Shown: positions 17,414 to 26,297, numbered from the stretch's first letter. The stretch: 64,000 bases of DNA from Clostridiaceae bacterium (GCA_018383195.1 JAGZOP010000011.1:7839-71838), one strand, 5' to 3'. Program-made: numbers and translations. Notes: generated from the letters alone by a model not told the origin.

Positions 17414-18254
17414 CTTTTAACAACTCCTCTACGTAAGCAGGAACATAAAATGCGCCGCGATGCAGCATGGTCGTATAATATTTACACTTAAGCCCCCGTG
17501 CGTTCCAACGTGTCGCGTCAAGGTTCTTCAGCGGGTGATATTTTTTCGATGCAAACCCAAATAACCAGTGCCCCGACGGGTAGGTTGGAATATGTGCCTG
17601 ATAAACGCGGCTGATTGGAAATGATTCCACAATGCGCTTGTGTGCGCGCTGACAGGCAACCGCATCTTCTTCATAGAACGGGCTCTCATGCTGGTTTACC
17701 ATAATCCCGTCATCTCGCAGCGCCTTATAGCAGTTTCCATAGAACTCTCGGGTAAATAGTCCTTCTCCCGGGCCGAACGGGTCGGTTGAATCCACAATAA
17801 TCAGATCATAGCAAGCATGGCAGGAACGAATATATTTTAGACCATCCTCATAGTGAATGGTTAAGCGCGGGTCATCCAGACAGCAGGCGGTCTGCGGCAA
17901 ATACTCTTTGCAGACCTGAACCACCTGTTCATCAATTTCTACCATGTCAATATGTTCAATCTCCGGATATCTTGTCAGTTCTCGGACAACGCCGCCGTCT
18001 CCTGCACCGATGATAAGTACATCACGAACCTGCGGATGCACAGCCATCGGCACGTGCGTGATCATTTCATGATAGATAAATTCATCTTTTTCTGTCAGCA
18101 TCATAAAGCCGTCCAGCGTTAAAAACCGTCCAAATTCCGGTGATTCAAAGACATCAATCCGCTGAAAATCACTGCGTCCGCTGTAAAGCTGGCGGTCCAC
18201 ACGGATAGACAGCTTTACATTGGGCGTCTGTTTTTCGGAAAACCAAAACTCCAC
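17394..18254 (-). CDS. speE: Polyamine aminopropyltransferase (spermidine synthase)
   Basis: A 286-residue aminopropyltransferase: GAGDGGVVREL (about 83-93) binds decarboxylated SAM, and VDSTDPFGPGEGLF (Asp155, Asp158) is the catalytic and substrate loop. The start is a GTG abutting the speA stop (TAAGTG), with GGGGGAG inside the end of speA. It uses decarboxylated SAM made by SpeD. The acceptor (putrescine or agmatine) is not certain. Confidence 0.94.
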   Translation of the reverse strand: MEFWFSEKQTPNVKLSIRVDRQLYSGRSDFQRIDVFESPEFGRFLTLDGFMMLTEKDEFIYHEMITHVPMAVHPQVRDVLIIGAGDGGVVRELTRYPEIEHIDMVEIDEQVVQVCKEYLPQTACCLDDPRLTIHYEDGLKYIRSCHACYDLIIVDSTDPFGPGEGLFTREFYGNCYKALRDDGIMVNQHESPFYEEDAVACQRAHKRIVESFPISRVYQAHIPTYPSGHWLFGFASKKYHPLKNLDATRWNARGLKCKYYTTMLHRGAFYVPAYVEELLKDVESEY

Positions 18255-19703
18255 TTATACTCCCCCTTTCAAGACATTGAGCCGCCGGATGTCTGCATCC
18301 TCCGGTCCGGTCATAGAGCAGCCTTTTTCTTTGGCATACTCAATATAATCAAGGATTTCTCCGGTAATACGCTCTCCGGGCGCAAGAATCGGAATTCCGG
18401 GCGGGTAGCACATCACAAATTCGCTGCATACCCGACCAACCGTATCGCGCAGCGGCAGGGATTCTTTCGCAGCGTAGAATGCATCCTGCGGCGATACCGC
18501 AACCACAGGGTCGATATATTCCTGTTTCATCAGTGAAGTACCGTCTCCGCCAAAACGGCGGCGCACCTCAGACAAGGCACTGACAAGACGTTCCAGTTCC
18601 CGCGGGCGATCTCCAATTGATAAATAGGCGAGGATATTGCCAAGATCGCCGAATTCAATCTGGATATCATATTCATCGCGCAGCAGATCATAGACCTCAA
18701 TTCCTGCCAGTCCAACATCAAGCGTATTCACCGAAAGCTTGGTAACATCGTAATCAAAAATACTGTCTCCGTTGATAAGTTCTCGGGAATATGCATAGTA
18801 TCCACCAATTTCGTTAATTTCTTTCCGCGCGTATTCTGCCATAGAAACCACCTTAGCGAACGCTTCTTTTCCGCGCAGTGCCAGATTGCGCCGTGAAATA
18901 TCCAAGCTCGACAGCAGCAGGTAAGAGCCGCTTGTTGTCTGTGTCAGGTTGATAATTTGCCGCACATGCCCCTCCGGCATAGCAGGTCCGGTAAGCAGCA
19001 ACGAGGATTGCGTCAGACTGCCGCCGGACTTATGCATGGATACCGCTGCCATATCTGCTCCAGCTGCCATCGCTGAAACCGGAAGCCCCTCGCCGAAATA
19101 GAAATGTGTTCCGTGTGCTTCGTCAGCCAGACAGAGCATATGATTCTGATGTGCTAACTGAACAATCCCACGCAAATCAGAACAGATGCCATAATAAGTT
19201 GGGTTGTTAACCAACACAGCTTTTGCATCAGGATTCTCCCGAATTGCCTTTTCGACTGCACGGAGGGACATGCCGAGCGGGATTCCCAATCGATCGTCAC
19301 ATTCCGGATTCACATAGACCGGTACTGCGCCGCACAGCACCATTGCTCCCATAACGCTGCGATGCACATTGCGCGGAAGAATAATCTTATCTCCACGTCC
19401 TGCGACCGACAACACCATACTCTGTACAGCGGAGGTTGTGCCGCCGACCATTAAAAATGCATGCGCCGCGCCAAATGCTTCCGCAGCCAGTTCTTCCGCT
19501 TCACGAATTACCGAAACCGGATGGCATAAATTATCCAACGGTTTCATGGAATTCACATCCATGCTGACACACTTTTCTCCAAGCAGCGCAGTCAGCTCTG
19601 GATTTCCACGACCTCGCTTATGACCGGGTACGTCAAATGGCACGACCCGCATTTTTCGAAAACGCTCCAACGCCTCATAAATTGGTGCGCGTTCCTGTGA
19701 CAT
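18255..19703 (-). CDS. speA: Arginine decarboxylase (Orn/Lys/Arg decarboxylase family, B. subtilis SpeA type)
   Basis: A 482-residue fold-type-I PLP decarboxylase with PLP-binding SMHKSGG (His224, Lys225) and ADEAHGTH upstream. Length fits the short Firmicutes SpeA proteins rather than the ~700-residue inducible enzymes. Lysine or ornithine specificity cannot be excluded by motif alone, but a downstream agmatinase argues for arginine to agmatine. Follows speD by 14 bases. Confidence 0.9.
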   Translation of the reverse strand: MSQERAPIYEALERFRKMRVVPFDVPGHKRGRGNPELTALLGEKCVSMDVNSMKPLDNLCHPVSVIREAEELAAEAFGAAHAFLMVGGTTSAVQSMVLSVAGRGDKIILPRNVHRSVMGAMVLCGAVPVYVNPECDDRLGIPLGMSLRAVEKAIRENPDAKAVLVNNPTYYGICSDLRGIVQLAHQNHMLCLADEAHGTHFYFGEGLPVSAMAAGADMAAVSMHKSGGSLTQSSLLLTGPAMPEGHVRQIINLTQTTSGSYLLLSSLDISRRNLALRGKEAFAKVVSMAEYARKEINEIGGYYAYSRELINGDSIFDYDVTKLSVNTLDVGLAGIEVYDLLRDEYDIQIEFGDLGNILAYLSIGDRPRELERLVSALSEVRRRFGGDGTSLMKQEYIDPVVAVSPQDAFYAAKESLPLRDTVGRVCSEFVMCYPPGIPILAPGERITGEILDYIEYAKEKGCSMTGPEDADIRRLNVLKGGV

Positions 19704-19717
19704 CGAAATCCCCCCTC

Positions 19718-20476
19718 TTAATAGATATTGCGACCGCTGAAAATCTCAATCATTTCGCGCCGCAGATTATTCATAATTTCCAGGCGTGTGTGGGGCGGAA
19801 GCTCATAGACATCTGTCTTAAACAAATAATTCTGCAAATCAATTTCCTTAAGCATCATCTTAGTATGAAACAAGTTGGCGCCATATACGTTAATATCAAC
19901 TGCATCATAGCGCCGTAGTGTTTCGGGAGAAATATAATCCTGAATAGATGCGACCTTATGGTCAAGAAACAGTTTGTGTCCATCCATATCTCGTGTAAAA
20001 CCACGCACGCGGTAATCCATGGTAATAATATCCGAGTCAAAGGAACCAATCAGATAATCAAGTGTAGAAAGCGGTGTAATTTCGCCGCATGTTGCCACAT
20101 CGATATCGACGCGAAACGTCGCAAGGCAGGTTTCGGGGTGATATTCCGGATAGGTATGTACTGTGACATGGCTCTTATCAAGATGCGCAACTTGGGTTTC
20201 TCCAATCGGCACCATGGTCTGCTCGGCGATGAGCAGCGTTACCGAAGCACCCTGCGGGTCAAAATCCTGTTTGGAGATATTGAGCACATTTGCGCCAATC
20301 ATATCCGTCAGCGTAGTCAGAATATGTGTCAGGCGATCGGAATTGTACTGCTCATCAATATACGCGATATAATCTTTCTGCTCCCGCGGCGTTTTGGCAT
20401 AACATACATCATAAATATTAAAGCTTAACGACTTTGTCAGGTTATTAAATCCATATAATTTGAGCTTTTCTTCCAT
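19718..20476 (-). CDS. speD: S-adenosylmethionine decarboxylase proenzyme (E. coli type)
   Basis: A 252-residue class Ia SpeD. The autocleavage site is LDKSHVTVHTYPE (Lys-Ser about residues 101-102 from the chosen start); the serine becomes the pyruvoyl group. I chose the ATG at 20474-20476 because AGGAGG lies eight bases upstream; the ATG at 20482 is only two bases from that site. First gene of the polyamine operon, behind a long structured leader and a terminator that must be read through. Confidence 0.94.
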   Translation of the reverse strand: MEEKLKLYGFNNLTKSLSFNIYDVCYAKTPREQKDYIAYIDEQYNSDRLTHILTTLTDMIGANVLNISKQDFDPQGASVTLLIAEQTMVPIGETQVAHLDKSHVTVHTYPEYHPETCLATFRVDIDVATCGEITPLSTLDYLIGSFDSDIITMDYRVRGFTRDMDGHKLFLDHKVASIQDYISPETLRRYDAVDINVYGANLFHTKMMLKEIDLQNYLFKTDVYELPPHTRLEIMNNLRREMIEIFSGRNIY

Positions 20477-20503
20477 TGGCATCCCCTCCTGAAATCACCA
20501 GTC

Positions 20504-20543
20504 AAAATAAAAAAACGCAAGCAACTACACATTGCTTGCGTTT
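20504..20543 (-). terminator. Attenuator terminator directly before speD
   Basis: On the minus strand AAACGCAAGCAA and TTGCTTGCGTTT form a perfect 12-bp stem with a 7-base loop, followed by TTTTATTTT. It ends about 20 bases before the speD ribosome binding site, too near for another promoter, so operon expression must depend on read-through. Confidence 0.85.
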
Positions 20544-20855
20544 GTATTTCAATCAAATCTGAGCTGTACCGCTAGGATACTGTACTCTTTAATAGATAAA
20601 ATACGGATGATAGGATCAGAGTCTATATAGCAAATATTTTACTTTTACTACTCTTATTGACCGTTTACAAGCATGATGTGCACCTGCACACTGGTTATAA
20701 AGTAACCAACTTATAACATTTGAGAGCGCATCTCAATCAATAATGCAACGAAAGTTGCCGTTCGGCAGTCGACCCGGCTGTCCGTGGCCTTGACCCAAAG
20801 GGTGGTCGAAAAAATATTTGCATGAAAAATCGCAATATCAGCCATATTTCATACG
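20544..20855 (-). ncRNA. Structured leader RNA of the polyamine operon (riboswitch/attenuator candidate)
   Basis: The ~310 nt between the predicted start and the attenuator fold into many local stems. TCGACC/GGTCGA (20769-20809) encloses two small hairpins as a three-way junction. There are also stems at 20720-20736 (TTGAGA/TCTCAA), 20692-20708 (TGGTTA/TAACCA) and 20677-20690 (TGTGCA/TGCACA). A TGCTTGT segment (20667-20673) could pair with GCAAGCA of the terminator's 5' arm as an antiterminator. It does not match the conserved cores of SAM, lysine, glycine, ykkC, cobalamin or T-box leaders as I know them. A ligand linked to polyamines or SAM is inference. Confidence 0.6.
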
Positions 20856-20862
20856 CATATTT

Positions 20863-20891
20863 AGTATAGCTTTCTTTCTTGAAAAAGTCAA
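20863..20891 (-). promoter_or_regulatory. Sigma-A promoter of the speD leader
   Basis: Minus strand TTGACT (20886-20891), 17 bases, TATACT (20863-20868). It sets the leader at roughly 370 nt. An inverted repeat GAGATTC/GAATCTC lies just upstream at 20892-20923. Confidence 0.75.
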
Positions 20892-20983
20892 GAGATTCCT
20901 ATGTTTAAAAGGCAAGAATCTCCTAACAATCTTTTTACATGTTTTCTGCGTGTTTGCACAGACTAAACCAGAGGTGATTCTTT

Positions 20984-21160
20984 ATGGAAAAGCAATATCG
21001 AAACTTAGGAGAACTTTTAAAAAACGATATGCAGGTATTCGACTATTTTACCAGTCTTCCTGTGTATGCGCGCAGCATGATTGCTCGCCGCAGTGAAAAC
21101 GTGCACAGCTATGAAGAGCTGAAACATTACGCAGAAAACCTGCTACGCGGCGATGGATAA
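20984..21160 (+). CDS. 58-residue protein of unknown function
   Basis: ATG 20984 has GAGGTG at good spacing and the frame ends directly before a terminator. The protein is charged and probably helical, with the segment FDYFTSLPVYARSMIARR in the middle and YEELKHYAENLL near the C-terminus. No signal peptide or membrane segment. It is divergent from the speD leader and convergent with rex. I do not recognise a family with certainty; codon usage and the clean start and stop support a real gene. Confidence 0.65.
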   Translation: MEKQYRNLGELLKNDMQVFDYFTSLPVYARSMIARRSENVHSYEELKHYAENLLRGDG

Positions 21161-21198
21161 AAGAAGTCCTGTATGGCAACGCCATACAGGACTTCTTT
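21160..21198. terminator. Bidirectional terminator between the 58-aa gene and rex
   Basis: AAGAAGTCCTGTATGGC and GCCATACAGGACTTCTT make a 17-bp perfect stem with a three-base loop and T-runs on both sides. Confidence 0.9.
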
Positions 21199-21852
21199 TT
21201 ACTGATCTGTAATCGTTTCGTCGGAAGTGTCTACAGCATAACATAGTGTCATAAGACTGTCCGAAAAATGCACATTCTCTACCGGAATCCCGAGTTCCTC
21301 CAGATGAAGATCCTCGCCCGTAATATTCCATATACCACGGATTCCGTGTGCCACCAATTCTTTTGCCATCTTGGGTGCAACGCCATGCGGCACCGTAAGC
21401 ACCGCAATATCGGGCTGGTGCTGATCAACATAGTCAAACAGTTCTGCAACATCACGGATATTGGCAGGACCAAAATCCATGCCAATCACCGTCTTATCGG
21501 TATCAAATGCACAGATTAACTCAAATCCGCTTGCCTGAAAATCAAAATTTTTGAGTAGTGCGCGACCAATATTGCCGACACCTACAAGGATCGCCTTGCG
21601 TTGGCGATGGATGCCCAAAATTTCGGCAAGCCCTTCGCATAACTTCTCCACATTATATCCATAACCCTGCTGTCCAAAACCGCCGAAGCAGTTAAAATCC
21701 TGCCGGATCTGCGAAGCAGTCAGACCCATAGATTCTGCCAATGCACGCGAAGAAATCCGCTGTACCTGATTCGCACGGAGCATGCAAACATATCTGTAAT
21801 AGCGTGGGATGCGGCGAACAACCGCCCGTGATACGTTTTGTTTCTTCTCCAA
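21199..21852 (-). CDS. rex: Redox-sensing transcriptional repressor Rex
   Basis: A 217-residue Rex read from TTG 21852, chosen because AGGAGG lies six bases upstream. The N-terminal winged helix (about 5-80, RIPRYYRYVCML and SQIRQDFNCFGGFGQQGYGY) is followed by a Rossmann domain with GVGNIG (91-96). Rex senses the NADH/NAD+ ratio and represses fermentative and NADH-reoxidising genes. It follows the isocitrate-type dehydrogenase by 22 bases, so it is likely cotranscribed with it. Confidence 0.95.
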   Translation of the reverse strand: MEKKQNVSRAVVRRIPRYYRYVCMLRANQVQRISSRALAESMGLTASQIRQDFNCFGGFGQQGYGYNVEKLCEGLAEILGIHRQRKAILVGVGNIGRALLKNFDFQASGFELICAFDTDKTVIGMDFGPANIRDVAELFDYVDQHQPDIAVLTVPHGVAPKMAKELVAHGIRGIWNITGEDLHLEELGIPVENVHFSDSLMTLCYAVDTSDETITDQ

Positions 21853-21874
21853 AGCGAACCTCCTGATAAAATAC

Positions 21875-23032
21875 TTACAATGAAGCAATAGTTTCCAGTA
21901 CGTAATCGGTAAACTGCTGCGCAGTTGCACCGGTATCGCGTCCGGTAATCACGTACTTCTTATTTTCATACATACAAATATCGAGTGCACGATCCAGCTT
22001 ATTTGCCAGCTCAATTTCACCGATATGCTCAAGCAGCATCACCGACGCACGCAGTACAGAGGATGGATCTGCGTACTGAGCACGTCCCTCCTGCACCATA
22101 CGCGGCGCAGAGCCGTGAATCGCCTCAAACATCGCGTAGCGCTTGCCAATATTCGCAGAACCCGCGGTACCAACACCGCCCTGAATCTCAGCAGCTTCAT
22201 CGGTGATAATATCGCCATACAGATTCGGCAGTACAACGACTTTGAAATCACGACGGCGCTTGTCATCCAGCAGCTTTGCAGTCATAATATCAATGTACCA
22301 GTCGTCAAATTCAACCTCAGGGTATTCGGCAGCAATCTTCTGACAGGTATCAAGGAATTTACCATCGGTTGTCTTGATAATATTTGCCTTGGTCACACAG
22401 GAAACGCGATTCTTGCCAGTCTTTCGTGCATAATCAAAGGCAAGTCGTGCAATACGTTCACAGCCCTGCGAAGTCGCAACAGTAAAGTCGAGGAACAGAT
22501 CATCGTCGATCTGTACTCCCTGAGAGCCGACTGCATAACCGCCTTCCGTATTTTCACGATAAAATGTCCAGTCAATGCCAAGTTCGGGTACCTTAACCGG
22601 ACGTACATTTGCAAACAGATCAAGCGCCTTGCGCATCGCAACATTTGCAGACTCAACATTCGGCCACGGATCGCCCTTGCGCGGAGTCGTAGTCGGTCCT
22701 TTCAAGATGACATGGCATGCTTTCAGTTCTTCCATAACGTCAGGCGGAATTGCACAGCCAAGCTCCGCACGGCGTTCAATTGTCAGACCGTCAATCACGC
22801 GGAATTCAATCTTTCCTGCCTTCACCTTGTCTGCCAGCAATACTTCAAGCGCATGCTGTGCCATGCCTGTAATCATGGGACCGATTCCATCACCGCCGCA
22901 AACGCCGATGATAATCTTATCAAGCTTTGTATAGTCAATAAAATCGCCCTGCTCCTTCATCGCCTTGATGCGGGCAAGCTGGCTTTCTACGACCTTTTCG
23001 TACTGGGCAATTGCCTTTTCAGATAATGACAT
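21875..23032 (-). CDS. Isocitrate/isopropylmalate dehydrogenase family enzyme, probably NAD-dependent isocitrate dehydrogenase
   Basis: A 385-residue decarboxylating dehydrogenase: ENTEGGY substrate loop, NLYGDIITDEAAEIQGGVG metal site, and FEAIHGSAPRM near the C-terminus. Standing directly after aconitase, it most likely converts isocitrate to 2-oxoglutarate for glutamate synthesis. Isopropylmalate or homoisocitrate activity is possible, since family members are hard to separate by eye. It has its own promoter. Confidence 0.82.
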   Translation of the reverse strand: MSLSEKAIAQYEKVVESQLARIKAMKEQGDFIDYTKLDKIIIGVCGGDGIGPMITGMAQHALEVLLADKVKAGKIEFRVIDGLTIERRAELGCAIPPDVMEELKACHVILKGPTTTPRKGDPWPNVESANVAMRKALDLFANVRPVKVPELGIDWTFYRENTEGGYAVGSQGVQIDDDLFLDFTVATSQGCERIARLAFDYARKTGKNRVSCVTKANIIKTTDGKFLDTCQKIAAEYPEVEFDDWYIDIMTAKLLDDKRRRDFKVVVLPNLYGDIITDEAAEIQGGVGTAGSANIGKRYAMFEAIHGSAPRMVQEGRAQYADPSSVLRASVMLLEHIGEIELANKLDRALDICMYENKKYVITGRDTGATAQQFTDYVLETIASL

Positions 23033-23059
23033 TCTGAATGTCCTCCAACCTTCGATATT

Positions 23060-23088
23060 ATTTTAACAATTTTTCTGTGCTTTGTCAA
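23060..23088 (-). promoter_or_regulatory. Sigma-A promoter of the dehydrogenase-rex unit
   Basis: Minus strand TTGACA (23083-23088), 17 bases, TAAAAT (23060-23065). TTGTTAAAATAAT around the -10 resembles one half of a Rex operator but lacks a clean dyad. Confidence 0.7.
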
Positions 23089-23159
23089 CAAAGGGACTGC
23101 ACGCATGTTTTTCTGTCCATACGACAATAAACTGGTTCATATTTGTGAAAAGTGTCAGG

Positions 23160-25079
23160 TTACGCCTGATTCTTGGCGAAATTCAGCGTTCCACCCGCAA
23201 GCAGAGCACCACGCTGACGATCCGAAACCTCGCAGTCTGCCTTAAAGGTGTAGCCGTTCACAACAACGGTAACCTGTCCGCCTTCTCGAATCTCATCTGC
23301 GATATGCGGCAGCTGAATGCTGTCGTTCAGACGAACCTTATCATAATCTGCCGGATCAGCAAAAGTCAGCGGAAGAATACCCGAATTTACAAGGTTTGCC
23401 TTATGAATACGAGCAAAGGACTTTGCTAAAACCGCACGCACACCAAGATACAGCGGTACAAGCGCTGCATGCTCTCGGGAAGAACCTTGACCGTAGTTTG
23501 CGCCGCCAACGATTACGCCGCCGCCCTTTTCCTGACAGCGTGCCGGGAACTTGGGATCGACATTGATAAAGCAATAATTCGAGTAGTACGGAATATTGGA
23601 GCGGTACGGCAGCAATTTCGCTCCAGCCGGAAGAATATGGTCGGTTGTAATATTATCCTCTGTTTTGAGCACAATCTTGCCCGTGTAGCTGTCCTCAAGC
23701 GCCTTGCCAAGCGGGAACGGCTTAATATTCGGACCACGGCGTACTTCTACGGTTTCCGGGTCTTCGGCAGGCTTTACAATCATATTGTCATTGATATCAA
23801 AGTGTTCCGGCATTTCGATGACCGGCGCTTCACCCAATGTACGCGGGTCAACCAAAACGCCTGCCAGTGCAGATGCCGCGGCAACCTCTGGGGATACCAG
23901 ATAAATCTGTGCATCCTGTGTACCGGAGCGTCCCTCAAAGTTACGATTGAATGTACGCAGGGATACGCCGCCGGATTCCGGAGACTGCCCCATACCGATA
24001 CAGGGCCCGCAAGCACACTCCAGAATACGCGCACCGGCTGCGATGATGTCAGACAGTGCACCGTTTTTCGCCAGCATATCAAAAACCTGCTTGGAGCCGG
24101 GGCTGATCGTCAGCGAAACATCCGGATGTACTGTTTTCCCCTTTAAAATAGCAGCAACTTTCATCATATCGTAGTAAGAAGAGTTGGTGCATGAACCGAT
24201 ACAGCACTGATTGACCTTGATTGCCCCGATTTCAGAAACCGGCTTGACGTTGTCCGGCATGTGCGGCATCGCCGCCAACGGAACCAACGCATTCAAATCA
24301 ACGGTATACTCTTCATCATACTCTGCGTCCGGGTCAGAGGACAGCGGTACATAGACATCGCCGCGCCCTTGTGCCTCAAGAAAAGACTTTGTCACTTCGT
24401 CAGAAGGGAAGATCGAGGTTGTCGCACCGAGTTCGGCGCCCATATTGGTAATGGTCGCACGTTCAGGAACTGACAACGTTGCCACGCCCTCCCCTGCGTA
24501 TTCTACAATCTTGCCGACACCGCCCTTGACGGTCATCTGGCGCAGGACATCCAAAATGATATCTTTCGCCGCAACCCATGGCTGCAACTTGCCGGTCAGG
24601 GTAACACGGACCATCTTCGGCATCGGGATATAATATGCGCCGCCGCCCATAGCAACTGCAACGTCCAAGCCGCCTGCACCGAAAGCAAGCATACCGATAC
24701 CGCCGCCAGTCGGGGTGTGGCTGTCCGAACCGATCAGGGTCTTGCCCGGCGCGCCAAAGCGCTCCAGATGCACCTGATGGCAGATTCCGTTTCCTGCCTT
24801 CGAATAATAAATTCCGTGCTTTTTCGCGACTGTACCAATATACTTGTGGTCGTCTGCGTTTTCAAAACCGGATTGGAGGGTGTTGTGGTCGATATAGGCA
24901 ACCGAACGTTCGGTTTTAACCTGATCGACGCCCATTGCTTCAAATTGCAGGTACGCCATGGTACCGGTTGCATCCTGCGTCAAGGTTTGGTCAATTTTCA
25001 AACCAATTTCCTGTCCCTTGACCATTTCTCCGTCTACCAGATGCGCTTTCAGAATTTTTTCTGCAATCGTCATTCCCAT
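23160..25079 (-). CDS. acn: Aconitate hydratase (~640-residue form)
   Basis: A 639-residue aconitase with [4Fe-4S] ligands in GSCTNSSYYDMM and CACGPCIGMGQSPE, DSHTPTGGGIGMLAFGAGG earlier, and a C-terminal swivel domain with GGANYGQGSSREHAALVP. Start set at ATG 25079, behind a GGAG site; the upstream in-frame extension is unsupported. It interconverts citrate and isocitrate. Next to the dehydrogenase it forms the oxidative half-cycle to 2-oxoglutarate. The shorter IPM-isomerase-like length is usual in Clostridia. Confidence 0.93.
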   Translation of the reverse strand: MGMTIAEKILKAHLVDGEMVKGQEIGLKIDQTLTQDATGTMAYLQFEAMGVDQVKTERSVAYIDHNTLQSGFENADDHKYIGTVAKKHGIYYSKAGNGICHQVHLERFGAPGKTLIGSDSHTPTGGGIGMLAFGAGGLDVAVAMGGGAYYIPMPKMVRVTLTGKLQPWVAAKDIILDVLRQMTVKGGVGKIVEYAGEGVATLSVPERATITNMGAELGATTSIFPSDEVTKSFLEAQGRGDVYVPLSSDPDAEYDEEYTVDLNALVPLAAMPHMPDNVKPVSEIGAIKVNQCCIGSCTNSSYYDMMKVAAILKGKTVHPDVSLTISPGSKQVFDMLAKNGALSDIIAAGARILECACGPCIGMGQSPESGGVSLRTFNRNFEGRSGTQDAQIYLVSPEVAAASALAGVLVDPRTLGEAPVIEMPEHFDINDNMIVKPAEDPETVEVRRGPNIKPFPLGKALEDSYTGKIVLKTEDNITTDHILPAGAKLLPYRSNIPYYSNYCFINVDPKFPARCQEKGGGVIVGGANYGQGSSREHAALVPLYLGVRAVLAKSFARIHKANLVNSGILPLTFADPADYDKVRLNDSIQLPHIADEIREGGQVTVVVNGYTFKADCEVSDRQRGALLAGGTLNFAKNQA

Positions 25080-25169
25080 TTTGCATCGCTCCTCATGTGT
25101 TTCATGCAGACATACTGCATCTATCATATTCAAAAGCGGCGGCTTCCACAGCCTTCTCCACGGCGCAAA

Positions 25170-25222
25170 CGCCGTGCCCAAAATTTTTAAAGAGTGGTTT
25201 TCTTCACGCGAAAACCACTCTT
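25170..25222 (-). terminator. Terminator after tsaD plus leader hairpin of aconitase
   Basis: AAGAGTGGTTTTC and GAAAACCACTCTT (25190-25222) form the tsaD terminator on the minus strand. A CACGGCG/CGCCGTG hairpin follows at 25170-25187 in the aconitase leader. No other element is clear in the ~180-base gap. Confidence 0.75.
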
Positions 25223-25258
25223 ATTGTACCGCAAAGTCTAATATTTTTCCATAGTGAA

Positions 25259-26287
25259 TCACGAAATTTTTGTACAAATATTCTCGCCGATTTCTGCGGT
25301 TGCAAAGGCATTCTGCAAGGTTGTTCCCACATTTCCGGCAAGATATTCATAATATGCCTGACCGCCAATCATTGCAGCGTTATCTCCGCAAAGGTTCAGC
25401 GGCGGGAGATATAGCTGCACATGCCGTCTGGATGCCATCTCATGGAGTGCTTTTCTCAGCCACGAATTTGCAGCAACCCCGCCTGCGCAAACCACATGCT
25501 GTACCTGTGTCTGCTGCAGCGCCAATTCCAGACGCGGAACCAACGTATCGACCACCGCGCCGCAAAATGCCGCGGCAAGCGCGGGCTTGTCGATTTCCTC
25601 GCCTTTCTGTTCGGCGTGGTGCGCCAGATTGATTACTGCGGTTTTCAGACCGGAAAACGAAAAGTCCAATGGGGCATCTTTTACCTTGGAATGCGGGAGC
25701 GGATATTTGGCAGCATCTCCCCCGCGTGCCATTGCATCGATTTTCGGACCGCCCGGGTATCCCACGCCAAGCACGCGGGCAACTTTATCAAAAGCCTCTC
25801 CCGCCGCGTCGTCGCGCGTACCGCCAAGAATCTCAAACGAAGTATAATCCTTGACAAGCACGAGTAAGCTGTGTCCTCCCGAAGCAACGAGAGTCAAAAA
25901 CGGCGGCTGCAAATCAGGAAAAGCGAGATAATTCGCCGCAATATGTCCCCGAATGTGATGTACCGGGATAAATGGCTTATTCAGCGAAAATGCAAGTGAT
26001 TTTCCAAAGTTTGCACCAACAAGCAGTGCCCCAATCAGTCCCGGAGCACAAGTCGCAGCAACCGCATCAATTTCCTGCGGCTGCATGCCAGCCTCCCGAA
26101 ATGCTAACTCGGTCACACGCACCACAGCCTCCATATGACGTCTGGATGCGATTTCAGGCACAACGCCGCCATACAACGCATGCGTTTCCACCTGACTGTC
26201 TACAATATTGGAAAGTATTTTTCTGCCGTCCTCAATTACAGCCGCAGCTGTTTCATCGCAAGACGACTCAATGGCTAAAATTCTCAT
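25259..26287 (-). CDS. tsaD: tRNA N6-adenosine threonylcarbamoyltransferase subunit TsaD
   Basis: A 342-residue Kae1/TsaD protein: MRILAIESSCDETAAAV at the N-terminus, metal histidines in PVHHIRGHIAANYL, and late CAGGVAANSWLR. With TsaB and TsaE it makes the t6A37 modification on ANN-reading tRNAs. Start at ATG 26287 with an AGGACGG site. TsaB and TsaE, often adjacent, are not in this window. Last gene of the polA-phosphatase-rimI-GNAT-small protein-tsaD run. Confidence 0.96.
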   Translation of the reverse strand: MRILAIESSCDETAAAVIEDGRKILSNIVDSQVETHALYGGVVPEIASRRHMEAVVRVTELAFREAGMQPQEIDAVAATCAPGLIGALLVGANFGKSLAFSLNKPFIPVHHIRGHIAANYLAFPDLQPPFLTLVASGGHSLLVLVKDYTSFEILGGTRDDAAGEAFDKVARVLGVGYPGGPKIDAMARGGDAAKYPLPHSKVKDAPLDFSFSGLKTAVINLAHHAEQKGEEIDKPALAAAFCGAVVDTLVPRLELALQQTQVQHVVCAGGVAANSWLRKALHEMASRRHVQLYLPPLNLCGDNAAMIGGQAYYEYLAGNVGTTLQNAFATAEIGENICTKIS

Positions 26288-26297
26288 AATATCCGTC

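Noticed and set aside
20544..20600. T-box antiterminator before speD
   Set aside because: A CGGTAC stretch recalls the T-box core, but the conserved TGGNACCGCG is not present and speD is not a typical T-box target.
22025..23026. A 333-codon plus-strand frame opposite the isocitrate-type dehydrogenase
   Set aside because: Antisense shadow of a well-supported gene, no start signal and no recognisable domain.
23060..23160. Rex operator in front of the dehydrogenase gene
   Set aside because: TTGTTAAAATAAT and TTGTGAAAAGTGTCA each look like one half-site, but neither forms the full dyad.
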